In this document: positions 1-5,211 of the stretch, one piece after another
Numbering within the stretch: position 1 is the stretch's first letter
How the letters are laid out: each line of letters opens with the position of its first letter
Assembly: GCA_938045195.1 (NCBI GenBank)
Contig: CALINC010000080.1
Coordinates: 1-5,211, forward strand
Origin: an uncultured Treponema sp.
Lineage (GTDB): Bacteria; Spirochaetota; Spirochaetia; Treponematales; Treponemataceae
Direction of reading: 5' to 3'
DNA: 5,211 bases
Translations under genes and position numbers: made by a program
The notes under the pieces: model-generated
Told to the model about the DNA's origin: nothing
What the model saw: only the letters and a program-made list of their open reading frames with translations
Database searches by the model: none

Positions 1-396
1 TTCTTTTCTTTGTTCTGCACTCAATTTTTGAACATCATTTTGAACATCATTTTGACCGCCACTTTGACCGTCATAATTTCGATTAAACAAGGTAACGATC
101 ACCCCGTTATCGGAAATGTAATAGTCGGGCTGTTTTTTGTAATGTGCATAATCTTCAAAGATTCTGCGCACTCCCGAAGCATAATTTTCAATAACATCAG
201 CTTTATCCAGAGTATCCACGATAATTTTATTTCTTTTTGCAACCATACCCATTTTTATGTTTTCCAATGTCAATCCGTCAGGCAAGCTGCCGGGAGAAAA
301 AATCTGCACCCTATCGTCATAAAATTCTATTTTTATATCACCGCTTAAAGTCCAATCTCTATGACAATAACAATTTACGATAGCTTCTCTTCTCAT
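1..396 (-). pseudogene. C-terminal fragment of an AlbA_2/HATPase_c_4 (COG2865-like) regulator, 5'-truncated
   Basis: Reading down from an ATG at 396-394 there are 132 open codons to the window edge with no stop. The start resembles the HATPase_c_4 domain at the C-terminal side of COG2865 'RecG-like / Schlafen-AlbA_2' proteins: REAIVN (residues 3-8), then HRDW (12-15), SGDIKIEFYDDRVQIFSPG (18-36), LPDGLT (38-43), RNKII (55-59), and NYASGVRRIF (71-80) in place of the usual Y-G-S/T-G-I-RRI. Family members normally run over 400 residues with an N-terminal AlbA_2 domain; nothing of it is present here, because the same frame hits a stop at 435-433. Residues 108-123 form a Gln-rich tetrapeptide repeat, a common linker before a winged helix in this family; the helix would lie outside the window. 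The ATG overlaps the ATPase stop codon as TAATG, so translation by coupling is possible, but the missing N-terminal half argues for a remnant. GC is about 36% over 1-360 by hand count, apparently lower than the adjoining ATPase gene. Family call fairly sure; pseudogene status inferred. Confidence 0.7.
27..74. repeat. Four tandem 12-bp units inside the AlbA_2-like fragment
   Basis: Four consecutive units start at 27, 39, 51 and 63. The first two are identical (TTTGAACATCAT) and the other two are variants (TTTGACCGCCAC, TTTGACCGTCAT). On the minus strand they are in frame and encode the tetrapeptides DGQS, GGQN, DVQN and DVQK. This is a coding repeat in a Gln-rich linker, not a CRISPR or intergenic repeat. 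Unit number could vary by slippage. Confidence 0.85.
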
Positions 397-1934
397 TACG
401 TGCTGCAGAACCGGTCTATCAGTTTTTGCACATTACTGGAAAGCAGGTAGCTATCTGCGATTATCCCGTTTTGCATTTCTACAATAAAAGTGCAGCAGGA
501 CATAATAAACTCAACATCGTGGGTTACAACCAAAACCGTGCAGCCGCGGGCGGCAAGGCGTTTCAGTTCTGTTGCGGTTGCCTGCATGTGCAAAAAATCC
601 AAACCGCTGGTCGGCTCGTCAAAAATCAAAACGGTTCTGTCTGAAACGACGGCGGAAGCAACCGCAGTACGCTGTTTTTGCCCACCTGAAAGAGAAACGG
701 GATGACGGTCTGCAAAAGGCAATAAATCGAATTGAGATAAAACCGTATTTAGCCGCTCGGTGTCTTCGCGTTCCATACTTAAAAGAATTTCCTCTGACAC
801 GCTTTCGGTAAATAATTGATGGTTTACATCCTGCATAACCATAAAACAGGAAGAAAGCCGCTTTTTATAATTTTGCTGTTTTCCGTCAATCGTGATACGC
901 CCCTTATTTTTATAAATTCCGCACAAGCATTTTGCAAAGGTCGTCTTACCGGCTCCGTTTTCTCCGATGAGGGCGGTAATGCCCTGCTGCGGAATGGTTA
1001 AGGTTTCTATCTGTAAACAGGCGCGTCTTTTTTTTGAAAAGTCTTTGTATGTATAGAAAAAATTGCGGCATACTATTTTACCTTTTTCACCGGCGGGATA
1101 TTCGCAAGGCAATGCAGGTGATTCACAGTCAGCAAGAGCGGTCTTTGCTTCCGCATTGCCGCAAAACTTCGCTTCGGCTTCTTTTTGTATTTGTTCAAAT
1201 GATGTACAGCGTAAGCCTCGCTTTTGCAATTCGCTGTAGGGCAAAGAAAAAAAGAAAGACGCTTGCATATCCTCAACAATGTGTCCGTTACAAAAATGCA
1301 AAACTCTGTCGGCAATATCTTTTAAGTAATACAGACGGTGTTCGGCAATAACAATTGTTTTTCCTTGCGCTTTTAAGGTTTTGATGTTTTCGCGCAAAAG
1401 GGCAATGCCGGCAGCATCCAAGTTTGAAGAAGGTTCATCAAAGACAAACACGGAAGGAGAGGCTGCAATGCAAGCGGCACAGGCAATACGCTGTTTTTGT
1501 CCGCCTGAAAGAGCCGTAACGGAACGCTCCAGCAAATTCTCAATCGAAAATGTTTTTACCGCTTTCGCCACCCGCCGCTCAATTTCCGTCCGTTCAAGCC
1601 CTATGTTTTCGCAAATAAAGTTCAGCTCGGAATAGACATCGGAGGTAAAAAATTGGCTTTTGGGATTTTGAAACACTGAACCGGTAAGAGCTGCTATTTC
1701 ATACAGTTCCATCGTGCGCACTTCTTTTCCGTTTATCATAACATTGCCTTCAAGCTGCCCCTCGTAGTAGTGAGGAATAAGCCCATTTAAAAGGCGGATA
1801 AATGTTGTTTTGCCACAGCCCGATTCTCCGGTAAGTAAGAGACATTCCCCTTGTGCTGCCGTTACATTGATTTCTTTTAAAGTATATTCCTGCTCCTTTT
1901 CATACGAAAAAGACACATTATGTAATGCAATCAT
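396..1934 (-). CDS. ECF transporter ATPase with two fused nucleotide-binding domains (EcfA/CbiO type)
   Basis: 512-residue cytoplasmic energising subunit with two complete ABC ATPase domains in one chain, so it should replace the usual EcfA1-EcfA2 pair. Domain 1 (about 1-222): Walker A GESGCGKTT at 36-44, Q-loop Q89 in VFQNPKSQ, signature LSGGQKQR at 142-149, Walker B FVFDEP with catalytic E167, switch His H199. Domain 2 (about 286-495): Walker A GENGAGKTT at 324-332, Q368, signature LSGGQKQR at 415-422, Walker B LIFDEP with E440, H472. All catalytic residues are present in both halves, so both sites look hydrolysis-competent. The F-Q-N-P and 'NHQLF' Q-loop contexts are typical of ECF/cobalt-type ATPases. 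The linker at about 223-285 looks unstructured. Cys is frequent (19 residues). The start ATG is at 1934, preceded by GGGAG about 8 bases upstream; the gap to the T-component is 16 bases. The stop TAA (398-396) overlaps the next ATG. Confidence 0.93.
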   Translation of the reverse strand: MIALHNVSFSYEKEQEYTLKEINVTAAQGECLLLTGESGCGKTTFIRLLNGLIPHYYEGQLEGNVMINGKEVRTMELYEIAALTGSVFQNPKSQFFTSDVYSELNFICENIGLERTEIERRVAKAVKTFSIENLLERSVTALSGGQKQRIACAACIAASPSVFVFDEPSSNLDAAGIALLRENIKTLKAQGKTIVIAEHRLYYLKDIADRVLHFCNGHIVEDMQASFFFSLPYSELQKRGLRCTSFEQIQKEAEAKFCGNAEAKTALADCESPALPCEYPAGEKGKIVCRNFFYTYKDFSKKRRACLQIETLTIPQQGITALIGENGAGKTTFAKCLCGIYKNKGRITIDGKQQNYKKRLSSCFMVMQDVNHQLFTESVSEEILLSMEREDTERLNTVLSQFDLLPFADRHPVSLSGGQKQRTAVASAVVSDRTVLIFDEPTSGLDFLHMQATATELKRLAARGCTVLVVTHDVEFIMSCCTFIVEMQNGIIADSYLLSSNVQKLIDRFCST

Positions 1935-1950
1935 TTTAACACTCCCGCCG

Positions 1951-2679
1951 TCAATACCGCATAAAACTCATCGCAAAACAAACGAATGTTCCGGCAGCAA
2001 TGCAGAACACAAGATAATCCGCCGTCCGAAAGCCAATACTGCACATATTGGTTCGTTTAACAGGGCTTCCTAATCCGCGGGCAAGGGCGGCAGCCGACAG
2101 CTCCTCTCCCGTTTTAACCGAGCAGGTAATAATCGGAATCATACGGTACTCAAGCATCTTGGTACTTTTTTTCCCGCCCAGACGGATACCGCGCATTTTC
2201 ATCGCATCGGAAACGGCGCTCGTTTCTTCAAATATAACCGGAAAAAACCGAACCATAACCGTTATAGGCACTATCACATTCCTGCCTAAATGCATCCGCT
2301 CCAAACCGGCAACCAATTCACTTACCTTAGTACTTGCAACCAAATAGCGCGCCGCCATCACATTCGGCAAAATACGCACAAAGAACCCGATGGAAAAAAG
2401 CAGGACGGAATTAAAAAAGCCCTTTGTAAGACCGAATACCGTAATCTGCAAAAGGTAAAAAAGAGCATACCCGCAGGAAGCAAACAGCACATGCCGCCTA
2501 TGCCCTTCCAACAGCAAAAGAAGAAGCGGCAATGCCGTAAGTATGTGCCGTACCGCTTGCATAAAGGGAGCGGACCCCCCTGCTCCGCCGAATACAAAGA
2601 CGCTGGTTAAAAAAACAATCAGCAATTTGGTACGAGGGTCGGTGAGGGACTTTCTGCGGGTATAGGTTGAACCAGTCAT
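1951..2679 (-). CDS. ECF transporter transmembrane T-component (EcfT/CbiQ family)
   Basis: 242-residue inner-membrane coupling protein that connects the ATPases to the substrate-binding S-component. The N-terminus carries the family's DPRTKLL motif (residues 14-20), followed by hydrophobic segments at about 18-32, 44-58, 66-84 and 88-106. The cytoplasmic coupling region has the two expected X-Arg-Gly motifs: MRG at 162-164 and ARG at 200-202, which in EcfT proteins dock into the two ATPase domains. A last membrane helix lies at about 219-238. Length is within the usual EcfT range. The ATG at 2679 shares one base with the stop codon of the S-component (TAATG), with a modest AGGGA about 8 bases upstream, so translation is probably coupled. 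Family assignment is strong; substrate is not determined by this subunit. Confidence 0.92.
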   Translation of the reverse strand: MTGSTYTRRKSLTDPRTKLLIVFLTSVFVFGGAGGSAPFMQAVRHILTALPLLLLLLEGHRRHVLFASCGYALFYLLQITVFGLTKGFFNSVLLFSIGFFVRILPNVMAARYLVASTKVSELVAGLERMHLGRNVIVPITVMVRFFPVIFEETSAVSDAMKMRGIRLGGKKSTKMLEYRMIPIITCSVKTGEELSAAALARGLGSPVKRTNMCSIGFRTADYLVFCIAAGTFVCFAMSFMRY

Positions 2680-3272
2680 TACAGAATCCCTGAGCGTTCA
2701 AAATGCTTTTTGCATACCGCTTTTCCTAAAAACCCTCCGATAAGACCTGCAACAAAGGGAGCGATAAACATAACCGGTGCAAAGGCAAGCGGCATAAGTG
2801 TTTCCAAAGCATGAGCATATTCTTCGCCATAACCTGAAATCAGCATGGCAAATTGTGCTTCCCGCCCGATATAAAAAGGTATGTAATTACCGAAAAGCCA
2901 CAAGCTAAAGAGAGCATACCCAAGAAGCGTTTTTTTAGCATTTTTGTATTCGCCCGATTTTATGAGGAAATCGGCTAAAAGCCCGAAGACAATTCCCGTT
3001 CCCGCAACGTATGGTCCCATACCGGCTGCAAACATACAAATTCCGTTAATTGCGGAAAGTAATGTTATCATGCCGAACTTCTTTACTTTGGACACAAAGA
3101 GCATAAACGGAATACCTCCCAGTACGGGAACGATAACCGTTAAAAGCGGAATAAATATCGGAAAAAAACCCAAAAATCCGGCTCCCATTCCGACAACAAA
3201 ATACAGTGCCGTGTAAATACCGACCGTAACCAAATCCTTACCGGTTAACTTATTGTTTTTTTCTGTCGCCAT
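2679..3272 (-). CDS. ECF transporter S-component, Trep_Strep (PF09605/TIGR02185; 'MptD family') type
   Basis: 197-residue hydrophobic protein, taken here to start at the ATG at 3272 because a near-perfect Shine-Dalgarno (TAAGGAGGT, 3285-3277) lies 5 bases upstream. A longer in-frame reading from a TTG at 3314 would translate the ribosome binding site itself and add 14 polar residues; it is rejected. After a short charged N-terminus (MATEKNNKLTGKDL) there are about six membrane segments: roughly 13-33, 36-60, 66-84, 88-104, 114-136 and 160-185, with short basic loops such as SKVKK and KSGEYKNAKK. It resembles the Trep_Strep integral membrane family, now regarded as ECF S-components. Its place directly before the T-component and double ATPase supports that role: it would bind the substrate and give the importer its specificity. 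The substrate is unknown. Related streptococcal loci lie beside iron/haem-type ABC genes, as here, so an iron chelate, haem or similar ligand is an inference only. Confidence 0.85.
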   Translation of the reverse strand: MATEKNNKLTGKDLVTVGIYTALYFVVGMGAGFLGFFPIFIPLLTVIVPVLGGIPFMLFVSKVKKFGMITLLSAINGICMFAAGMGPYVAGTGIVFGLLADFLIKSGEYKNAKKTLLGYALFSLWLFGNYIPFYIGREAQFAMLISGYGEEYAHALETLMPLAFAPVMFIAPFVAGLIGGFLGKAVCKKHFERSGIL

Positions 3273-3276
3273 AACG

Positions 3277-3285
3277 ACCTCCTTA
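3277..3285 (-). promoter_or_regulatory. Strong ribosome binding site of the S-component gene
   Basis: TAAGGAGGT on the minus strand, 5 bases before the ATG at 3272. It decides the start of the S-component against the upstream TTG at 3314 and is the strongest Shine-Dalgarno in the ECF operon, consistent with entry of ribosomes here and coupled translation of the genes that follow. Confidence 0.9.
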
Positions 3286-3295
3286 AAAATGATGG

Positions 3296-3319
3296 GAGTT
3301 TTGTGTTTACACAAAACTC
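3296..3319. promoter_or_regulatory. Perfect 24-bp palindrome, candidate operator for the ECF operon
   Basis: Arms GAGTTTTGTGT (3296-3306) and ACACAAAACTC (3309-3319) are exact reverse complements around a two-base TT centre. The site ends 10 bases before the Shine-Dalgarno of the S-component gene. Length and symmetry fit a homodimeric repressor site such as that of a TetR-family protein. In RNA it could also fold into a hairpin close to the ribosome binding site. It is not a good intrinsic terminator: the stem is AT-rich and no U-run directly follows it on the minus strand. The palindrome is certain; its role as an operator is inferred. No regulator gene lies in the window. Confidence 0.65.
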
Positions 3320-3363
3320 GAAATTGAAGAGAGCTGCACTATTTTCGCCGCAAACTTCAACAT
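3307..3363 (-). other. Short ORF (18 codons) with consensus ribosome binding site in the ECF leader
   Basis: From ATG 3363 (or the next codon, TTG 3360) the reading is MLKFAAKIVQLSSISSFV, ending in a TAA at 3309-3307 inside the palindrome. A TAAGGAGG at 3372-3365 lies 4 bases before the TTG and only 1 base before the ATG, so the TTG is the better-spaced start. It could be a leader peptide, a truncated gene start, or chance. No family resemblance seen. The stop within the palindrome means ribosomes translating it would cover one arm, which could couple translation to structure or operator access. Existence of the reading frame is certain, expression is not. Confidence 0.3.
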
Positions 3364-3431
3364 GCCTCCTTATAAAAAGTCAAATACTCCGCCGCCGAAG
3401 ATCGAATATCCGTTTTTGTTTTTCCCGCCAT
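3357..3431 (-). pseudogene. Probable N-terminal remnant of a RhuM-family gene
   Basis: A 24-codon ORF reads MAGKTKTDIRSSAAEYLTF and then YKEAC before a TGA at 3359-3357. The stretch IRSSAAEYLTF matches what I recall of the N-terminus of RhuM-family proteins (often called virulence or death-on-curing-like proteins, usually several hundred residues), where it is normally followed by an acidic region and an IWLTQ motif. None of that follows here, so only the first 19 or so residues would survive. The last codons overlap the ribosome binding site and start of the next short ORF. The upstream ribosome binding site is weak, with the nearest purine-rich stretch (GGAAGGAAAGAG) too far away. Alternative: a chance leader ORF. 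The resemblance is short and from memory. Confidence 0.45.
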
Positions 3432-3462
3432 ATTCTAACTCTTAATCTCTTTCCTTCCAACT

Positions 3463-3582
3463 CTTTTGAGAATACGGGCATCTGCGTTGTCACTACGCCG
3501 AAATAAATGCTCAACGTATAACAATACGTCTCCGCTTTATTTCGGCTAAGTTCCTAGCATCTGCTCCGCCTATTCTCAAAAG
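3463..3582. repeat. 120-bp nested inverted repeat immediately after the ABC gene
   Basis: Three concentric pairs of arms: outer CTTTTGAGAATA (3463-3474) with its exact complement at 3571-3582; middle GCCGAAATAAA (3497-3507) with its complement at 3536-3546; inner ACGTAT (3514-3519) with ATACGT (3524-3529) around a 4-base loop. The unpaired intervals between outer and middle arms are similar in length (22 and 24 bases). An octamer GCATCTGC also occurs in direct orientation in both intervals (3478-3485, 3557-3564). The element starts one base after the ABC stop codon. It could be a small non-autonomous inverted-repeat element (MITE or REP-like) or an elaborate bidirectional transcript end. It contains no convincing ORF. 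Confidence 0.7.
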
Positions 3583-3583
3583 G

Positions 3584-5211
3584 CTAAACTCTCCACTCAT
3601 TTGCTTGCGAATACAACTTCTGCAATCGGCTGTATTTTCCGCCCTTCTGCATCAGCTCCGCATCGCTGCCGCGTTCGGCGATATTTCCGTCTTCGACAAC
3701 CAAAATTTCATCGACATTTTTAATCGAGCTTAACCGATGCGCAATCATGATAACCGTTTTGTTTTTCATCAAATTGGAAAACGCCTGCTGAATTTCGTAT
3801 TCATTTTCAGGGTCGGCAGCGGCGGACGCCTCGTCCAGAATAATGATATCCGCATTTTTCAAAATCGCGCGGGCAATCGCAACACGCTGAATTTCTCCGC
3901 CGGATAAGTGTACACCCTTTGAACCGATAACTGTTTTTTCACGTTCGGGGAATTTTGCTAAAATATCTTCGCAGCGGGCAAGCCGAAGCGCATTCATCAC
4001 CTCTTCATCGCTTGCATTTTTATTCCCCATTTTGACGTTTTCAAAAATACTTGTTTTAAAGAGCTTCGAGGTTTGAAACACAAAGGCGATACTGCGCATC
4101 AGCGCATTCCGTGAATATGACGAAATATTTTTTCCGCCGATTAAAATTTCACCTGAATTTATTTTATAAAAACCAGAGATCAATTTTGCTATTGTACTTT
4201 TTCCTCCGCCTGATGAGCCGACCAGTGCGTATGTTTTATTCGGTTCCAAGGTAAAACTGACATCATTTAAAATCTTTTCTTCCGTGTAACCGAACGATAC
4301 GTTTTTAAATTCGATCCCGAAGTTCTCAAAAGTTTCTTCCGTACCGTGTTCAAGGTTATCCTTTTCCATGTCTGCAAAAAGAGTTTCGAGTTTATCTACA
4401 ACGCTTTTTGCCTGAAAGTTATACATGCCGACATACATCACGCGCATAAATGCCGAAAAAAGCACACCGGCGATACAGACAAAAAAGACAAGCTTTGCAA
4501 TGATGAGGTTAGCGTCCGCCCCCTTGTTCATAAAATAAATAGCAGCAGGAATGGTGAATACCGCAAACAGGTTAAACAGCACTTGAAACATCACATACGG
4601 CGTACGGCAGCTGAGTGTGTACTTATATGCTAAATCGGAATAGCCGGTAATTGCTTCGTAAAACGCTTTAAAAGATTCAACCGTGCTTCTAAAGATTTTT
4701 ACAATCTGCATACCGCGGACATATTCGACCGCCTCCGCATTCATCCGTTCCAACGCCGCTTGATACTTCCGCATAAAATCTTTATTGCCCATCATAAACA
4801 TCATCTGCGCACCGCCGATAAGCGCAACGGCAAGCAGCAAAAGACCGAGTTTTACATCAACTGCAAATACAATGATAAACATAAAAATCGGTGTAAACAA
4901 TGCGGAAATATTATCGGGAATTAAATGCGCAACAAGCATGTGCGTCTCTTGTGCATTGTCGTCAATGAGCTTGCGGATTTTTCCCGACGGGTTCATATCA
5001 AAAAAAGCAAACGATGCATTCATCAAATGGTTGATTGCTGTTTTGCGCAGATTCGATTCAAGCCTGAACCCAAGCACGTGCGACGCCCACAAAGCGCAGA
5101 AATATACAACCGAATAACCTGCCAACAGCGAAACAATCACCGTTGCGTACATCGACCCGTCCGTAACGTTTTTGGTAACCAAAAGCGCGTACAAAAACTT
5201 CCATAAAAACC
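3584..5211 (-). CDS. ABC half-transporter, fused permease and ATPase (YbtP/YbtQ/IrtAB-like), N-terminus outside window
   Basis: The frame is open to the window edge (codons for FLWKF precede an in-frame TTG at 5194), so the true start lies beyond 5211; with about 542 residues visible and a family norm near 580, some tens of residues including the first helix are missing. Numbered from that TTG: type-I ABC exporter-fold membrane domain with helices around 15-37, 98-118, 118-136, 203-222 and 230-252; ATPase domain from about 293. Walker A GSSGGGKST 326-334, Q-loop Q374, signature LSGGEIQR 430-437, Walker B IIILDEA with E455, switch His H486; all intact. The stretch around VAHLIPD (88-94), with SGKIRKLIDDN before it, is like the YbtPQ/IrtAB/SiaDE-type half-transporters of iron-siderophore or haem loci, which act as pairs; the partner would be upstream. 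The C-terminus (SQANEWRV, TAG at 3586-3584) looks complete. Substrate is inferred only. Confidence 0.9.
   Translation of the reverse strand, partial: FLWKFLYALLVTKNVTDGSMYATVIVSLLAGYSVVYFCALWASHVLGFRLESNLRKTAINHLMNASFAFFDMNPSGKIRKLIDDNAQETHMLVAHLIPDNISALFTPIFMFIIVFAVDVKLGLLLLAVALIGGAQMMFMMGNKDFMRKYQAALERMNAEAVEYVRGMQIVKIFRSTVESFKAFYEAITGYSDLAYKYTLSCRTPYVMFQVLFNLFAVFTIPAAIYFMNKGADANLIIAKLVFFVCIAGVLFSAFMRVMYVGMYNFQAKSVVDKLETLFADMEKDNLEHGTEETFENFGIEFKNVSFGYTEEKILNDVSFTLEPNKTYALVGSSGGGKSTIAKLISGFYKINSGEILIGGKNISSYSRNALMRSIAFVFQTSKLFKTSIFENVKMGNKNASDEEVMNALRLARCEDILAKFPEREKTVIGSKGVHLSGGEIQRVAIARAILKNADIIILDEASAAADPENEYEIQQAFSNLMKNKTVIMIAHRLSSIKNVDEILVVEDGNIAERGSDAELMQKGGKYSRLQKLYSQANEWRV

Noticed and set aside
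27..74. CRISPR-like array
   Set aside because: Units are 12 bp, contiguous, without spacers, and in frame with a coding sequence.
10..348. Plus-strand 112-codon ORF at the window start
   Set aside because: It lies opposite the AlbA_2-like reading frame, which has recognisable family motifs; the plus-strand peptide has none and no ribosome binding site was seen.
1073..1315. Minus-strand 80-codon ORF inside the ATPase gene
   Set aside because: It is an alternative frame of the linker and start of domain 2; the overlapping ATPase frame is fully supported by motifs.
3273..3314. TTG start giving a 14-residue longer S-component
   Set aside because: The extension translates through the AAGGAGGT ribosome binding site, and the ATG at 3272 is ideally spaced from it.
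3296..3319. Palindrome read as an intrinsic terminator
   Set aside because: The stem is AT-rich and is followed on the minus strand by CCATCA rather than a U-run; it also sits in a leader, just before a strong ribosome binding site.
3378..3383. TTGACT on the minus strand as a -35 element for the ECF operon
   Set aside because: No acceptable -10 hexamer occurs 16-18 bases downstream; no convincing sigma-70 promoter was found anywhere in 3273-3583.
3303..3506. Plus-strand 67-codon ORF across the intergenic gap
   Set aside because: Low-complexity, basic peptide with no family resemblance, running through the palindrome and part of the inverted repeat; no support on the plus strand.
4346..5206. 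Plus-strand ORFs of about 93-110 codons within the ABC half-transporter
   Set aside because: They are antisense frames of a gene with complete ABC motifs and show no independent domain.

Overview
The window is a transport locus with every real gene on the minus strand, so gene order runs from high to low coordinates. The best guess for the organism is an oral or host-associated Treponema (or a relative). The S-component belongs to the Trep_Strep family (Pfam PF09605 / TIGR02185 type), known mainly from treponemes and streptococci, and the proteins are rich in Lys and Cys with moderate GC. This is an inference from protein resemblance; there is no rRNA or marker gene to confirm it.

Layout in transcription order: (1) 5211-3584, an ABC half-transporter with fused membrane and ATPase domains, cut off at its N-terminus by the window edge. 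It resembles the YbtP/YbtQ/IrtAB-like group linked to iron, siderophore or haem handling. (2) 3583-3273, a 311-bp gap that is unusually structured. A 120-bp nested inverted repeat begins one base after the ABC stop codon. It is followed by a 24-codon ORF that looks like the amputated N-terminus of a RhuM-family gene, an overlapping 18-codon ORF with a consensus ribosome binding site, a perfect 11+2+11 bp palindrome, and a strong Shine-Dalgarno. (3) 3272-396, a compact three-gene operon for an ECF (energy-coupling factor) importer: S-component, EcfT-like T-component (1-base overlap), and an EcfA-type ATPase with two nucleotide-binding domains in one chain (16-base gap). (4) 396-1, the C-terminal part of an AlbA_2/HATPase_c_4 (COG2865-like) protein whose first ATG overlaps the ATPase stop codon. 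It lacks its N-terminal half and runs off the window; it is most likely a gene remnant.

Working model: the S, T and duplicated-ATPase proteins form one ECF importer for a small nutrient. The upstream ABC half-transporter, probably paired with a second half-transporter outside the window, would handle the same or a related substrate such as iron-siderophore, haem or another metal chelate. The substrate cannot be read from the sequence. The palindrome directly upstream of the S-gene ribosome binding site is the best candidate for the control site. Gene fragments of types common in accessory DNA lie on both sides of the ECF operon, suggesting that it sits between old recombination junctions.
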